DNA of 64,000 bases, taken from positions 86,127,488-86,191,487 of the forward strand of contig NC_082692.2 in the NCBI RefSeq assembly GCF_949987515.2. The letters are read 5' to 3'. The stretch's first letter is position 1. Each line of letters starts with the position of its first letter. Position numbers and translations under genes: made by a program. Under the pieces are notes generated by a model, which saw only the letters and a list, made by a program, of their open reading frames with translations, was not told the DNA's origin and made no database searches. Below, piece after piece: positions 60,912 through 64,000 of the stretch. This DNA is from Delphinus delphis. Taxonomy: Eukaryota; Chordata; Mammalia; Artiodactyla; Delphinidae.

Positions 60912-62044
60912 CTGTGAAGTATCATTTAAATGAGTAATCGTTTCCATATTACACAAAACAAAAGCACACAATGAAATGTAAAACTATTCTCAATTAAAAA
61001 CTAAGTTTGGATCAACATGAAGCCAAGTGGAAGACAAATACAAAGCCATGAAGTGAGACTCTTTCTGTAAACCTTACAATAAAATTTTTATCTCAGTCTT
61101 TGTAATTTCTCATACTTTATCAACGTATCACAAATGCTCCTTAGAAATCACATACGTAGCAGGAAAGTTTTAAAAAGTCTTTTAAGAATTACCAATATGA
61201 ATGTAAAACACATGGCACTAACAAAATACAGATGCACATAAAAGACATTTCTAAATGATATATGTTTCATGTTTTTGTCTTTTAGGACCATTCGAGATAA
61301 TGCAGATGAAAAATATAGAACTCTTTAGTGAAGTGTGTTCTCAGTTCCCCCTTCCCCCTCTTTTGAGTTTTTGTTTTTTTTGGGTTTTTTTGCTTTAGGC
61401 ATGAGTAATACATGGTATTTACTTCAGTAATTTGCTTTCACTTTTCAAAGAGAAAACTACTCATTTCTGGAAAAAAGGCTTTATCCTGAATGGTAATGGT
61501 TAATGGTAATGATACCATTAACAATGCAAAACTTACCAAAAACATTAAACAAAGGCAATTTTCTACAAAATTGTTTTTTAATTCGGTTTTGATTAAAAAT
61601 GCATTAAAAATGTAACCCACATACAAAAATTAAAATATAAAATTAAAAGTAAGGGAGTATACATCACTTCCATGTATTTTCATCCTTAACAAATGAGTGA
61701 TCTGATTATGAATACTGAGTACCCAACAGAGGATACTTTATATCTAAAAAGGAATGATGAATTTCTAAAATATTCTGGCAAAAAAACTAAACATTTATAA
61801 AGTTTGACAGAGCTAGTTACATGCCTGGCAATTCTAAGTTATCTCAAAAACAATAAAAATGTCAAAATAAAATCATAAATAGGTGGATCTCTTCATGCAG
61901 ACTTTTATAACTAAACTATGAAATTATCTAGTCCCCAACTACTTTGTTTTCAATATTGGAATAATCAATGCAATTATTACGAAAGCCAGCTTCTCCATTA
62001 TATGCTGATTATGGAAATACGTAGAACTCAAGGGAAGTCTGGAG
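60912..62044 (-). other. SHQ1: SHQ1 2.4-kb intron, acceptor side
   Basis: AT-rich intronic DNA ending at acceptor atacttcacag. No repeat is recognised before the MER5-like piece. Confidence 0.55.
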
Positions 62045-62192
62045 AACAGCACTTCTCCATCTTAAACATGCATATGAACTCCTGGAGATCTTGCTAAAGA
62101 TTCTAACTCAGAGGGTCTGGAATGGGATCCTGACTCTCCATCAAGCTCCCAGCAGAGGACACTGGTCAAGCTGTTGGTTCATGGACATTCAC
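62045..62192. repeat. MER5-like DNA transposon remnant
   Basis: AACAGCACTTCTCCATCTTA, CATATGAACTCCTGGAGATC and TCTAACTCAGAGGGTCTGG resemble MER5-type hAT elements, strongly diverged. Confidence 0.55.
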
Positions 62193-62437
62193 GAATAGCA
62201 AGATTCTTTGCTAAAGTTAAGTGCTTCAGTTCCTGTTTACATGTTATCTATTATTTGAATAAAGTGATGCCATGAAACAACTTTGATTTTCCAACTTAAA
62301 ATGTACACTGTCTAGGATTCAAACTGGAAAAAAAACAGAAACAAAACTAGTTGCCTTAATAGATGATGCAATGATCAACTGTTTAAATAAACACTGTTTT
62401 AAAGCTTCTGCTTTGATGGACAACAGTGTTGTCCAGT

Positions 62438-62497
62438 TTTGTCCAGTGTTCAAAACTAGTAAATTTATTTGTCCAGTGTTCAAAACTAGTAAATTTA
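62438..62497. repeat. perfect 30-bp tandem duplication beside a SINE
   Basis: The 30-bp unit TTTGTCCAGTGTTCAAAACT followed by AGTAAATTTA occurs twice in tandem without a mismatch (62438-62467 and 62468-62497). The CHR SINE starts immediately after the second copy. The last 17 bases of the unit appear a third time at 62715-62731 as the SINE's target-site duplication. Confidence 0.95.
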
Positions 62498-62714
62498 TTT
62501 TATTTTTTAAAATATTTATTTATTTATTTAGGCTGCACCGGGTCTTAGTTGCAGCATGCAGACTCTTAGCTGTGGCACGCGGACTTCGTAGTTGCGGCAT
62601 ACGAACTCTTAGTTGTGGCACGCATGCAGGATCTAGTTCCCCGACCAGGGATTGAACCCGGGCCCCCTGCATTGGGAGCGCGGAGTCTTACCCACTGGAC
62701 CACCAGGGAAGTCC
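62498..62714 (-). mobile_element. CHR-type SINE (minus), short form
   Basis: Read on the minus strand, the element begins GGGACTTCCCTGGTGGTCCA, has a B-box-like GGTTCAATCCC, then repeats of CGCAACTAAGAGT type, and ends in AAATAAATAAATATT. It is flanked by an exact 17-bp duplication starting CAAAACTAGTAAATTTA (62481-62497 and 62715-62731). It is the short CHR subtype shared by cetaceans and their relatives. Confidence 0.93.
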
Positions 62715-62814
62715 CAAAACTAGTAAATTTAAAGATAATATTCTTTGCTATATTTGGTGAGCTCTACACAACTATTTTCTACAAAACAGATATAAAAGCA
62801 ATTATTACTCTATT

Positions 62815-63005
62815 GTAAGAGTTACCAGATCTAAACATACTAACTGTAGGACCCAGGATAAGTTATTTAAGCTATATGATCTGTTTCCTCATCTGTAAAA
62901 TAATTCTATCTCACACACTTCAGTAGAAAGGAATAGGTGAAGTAATATACACAAAAGCCTTATTAGCACAGCTTCTGGTGGTAAGTGACACTTAATAGTA
63001 GTATC
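62815..63005 (+). repeat. MIR fragment (plus)
   Basis: AGGACCCAGGATAAGTTATT, GTTTCCTCATCTGTAAAATA and AAGTGACACTTAATAGTAG follow MIR order. Confidence 0.65.
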
Positions 63006-63345
63006 ACCTAGGTTTTCTGCCCATCTTTGAGCTCTGAGCCCCAATACATGCCGACTTACATACATGCCTCAAACTCAACCTCACATCTTCCTGCAACGGA
63101 CAGTATACCCATTCCTTCTCCAAACTTCCAAGATACCCTACAGCTGGCCTTATTAGTGTACTATGACTAAAGTAAAAGTAATAAATAAAATCAGTTTTAT
63201 TAAAAAGATGGAAAAAACTTTGTACAATAAAGCTATCACTTTTAAAAAGTTAAGGAATTGCTTGAATTACCCCAAATGAGCTAATAACAACAAAAAAATA
63301 ACTCTGAACAAACAAAATCTACACAACTGCAACTGACAATCATAC

Positions 63346-63399
63346 CTCAAACCAGCAGAGTGTTGGACTCAGTTTTCTGATATTCCACGCGGATTCAAC
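63346..63399 (-). CDS. SHQ1: SHQ1 internal exon (54 nt), SHQ1-specific domain
   Basis: Read on the minus strand, this 54-nt exon encodes 18 residues beginning [11 protein letters not shown] and ending PTLCWFE. It starts and ends in phase 0, and its last codon GAG is followed by the donor gtatg. Joined to the exon at 60788-60911 it gives [12 protein letters not shown], which matches SHQ1 as I recall it. SHQ1 is the assembly chaperone that binds dyskerin (DKC1) and keeps it off RNA before H/ACA snoRNP and telomerase RNP assembly. This segment belongs to the helical SHQ1-specific domain that contacts dyskerin. The acceptor is unusual: the AG is preceded by purine-rich aaaacaaata, and the pyrimidine tract (cttttcttc) lies about 14 bases further up. 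The true 5' boundary could therefore be slightly upstream. Identity is confident; the 5' edge is less certain. Confidence 0.82.
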
Positions 63400-64000
63400 C
63401 TTTATTTGTTTTGAAGAAAAGGATAGTGTCACATTAGAGGTAAGGTCATTCAAAACTAAAGCAAATAGATCCACTTACTCAACTAGTATATAAATAGTAT
63501 TGACATATGTAAAACCTAAGAAGCATCTATGACTGCAGGAAAATAATGGCTTTACTGATGTCAAGGAGATCAAAGGCAAGTTTCGGTCTACTTTCCTTGG
63601 AAATTTATAAAGGAAAGCTGTTGCACTGGTAAGAGTACCAGAACACAAGAACACAAAAGCAAGGACTTTGAAACTAAAGCAAAGCAATGCGTGCTCACTT
63701 TCTGTCCTTCTCAACTAGGTTACCTGCCTCCCAAATATGCTATAAATAATCTACCAAAAGACTCAAAGATAATGTTGAAGTGCTCTTTCTGGCACTTAGA
63801 TAGCTGCTCAAGAATTTGGCCTTTCAGAGAATGCCTGTGAGAATAAGTGCATTCTAGAGAAGATTCTGAAGTTGCAAGACTTCATGATTTCAAATATGTG
63901 AATCCAAGAATCAAATCAAAAATGCGAAGTTATATCGAGCATAACTAAACACTCTCACTCATCTTCTCAAGCAATATGAAGCACTTTTTTGTCAACGAAA
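63400..64000 (-). other. SHQ1: SHQ1 intron, continues beyond the window
   Basis: No further SHQ1 exon is visible up to the window edge, so the preceding exon lies outside. Confidence 0.6.

Overview
This window is mammalian nuclear DNA: intron-rich, AT-leaning and full of interspersed repeats. Eight copies of the tRNA-headed SINE family that opens GGGACTTCCCTGGTGG (CHR-type) are present. Several artiodactyl-style L1 3' ends are seen and no BovB or Bov-tA was noticed. This points to a whale or dolphin, or less likely a hippo, rather than a ruminant, pig or human.

The one protein-coding gene I can support is the 3' half of SHQ1, on the minus strand. SHQ1 encodes the chaperone that holds dyskerin before H/ACA RNP assembly. 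Four exons read from high to low coordinate: 63346-63399, 60788-60911, 43740-43860 and the terminal coding exon 8295-8865. Their phases join without a break (870 nt, 289 residues plus stop). They encode the C-terminal part of the SHQ1-specific domain and the acidic serine-rich tail. The 5' exons, promoter and CS domain lie beyond base 64000. The introns are about 2.4, 16.9 and 34.9 kb, and the last one dominates the window.

Region by region: 1-8152 is the 3' flank of SHQ1. It holds a MIR, an LTR-like remnant, a full-length open RPL12 retrocopy (minus), an (AT)n run, MIR and L2 pieces, and an internally deleted old L1 close behind the gene's end. 8153-8865 is the SHQ1 3'UTR and last exon. The 34.9-kb last intron (8866-43739) contains an old L1 and then a chimera of full-length U6 snRNA fused to an L1 3' end. 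It also has six CHR SINEs, an inverted pair of L1 3' ends around a MaLR LTR fragment, a 4-copy 62-bp minisatellite, a ~3.8-kb L1 remnant (25280-29110) and long L2 remnants. The 16.9-kb intron (43861-60787) holds L2 and MIR fragments, a (CT)n tract, an L1 3' end, DNA-transposon remnants and a strictly alternating purine-pyrimidine tract. The region above 60.9 kb holds two more exons and a SINE inserted beside a perfect 30-bp tandem duplication.

There is no operon-like cooperation between genes here, and I found no sign of a novel multi-gene system. The most unusual structures are the U6/L1 chimera, the homogeneous 62-bp array, the intact RPL12 retrocopy and the duplication beside the SINE. All family names come from recalled sequence patterns, not database searches.
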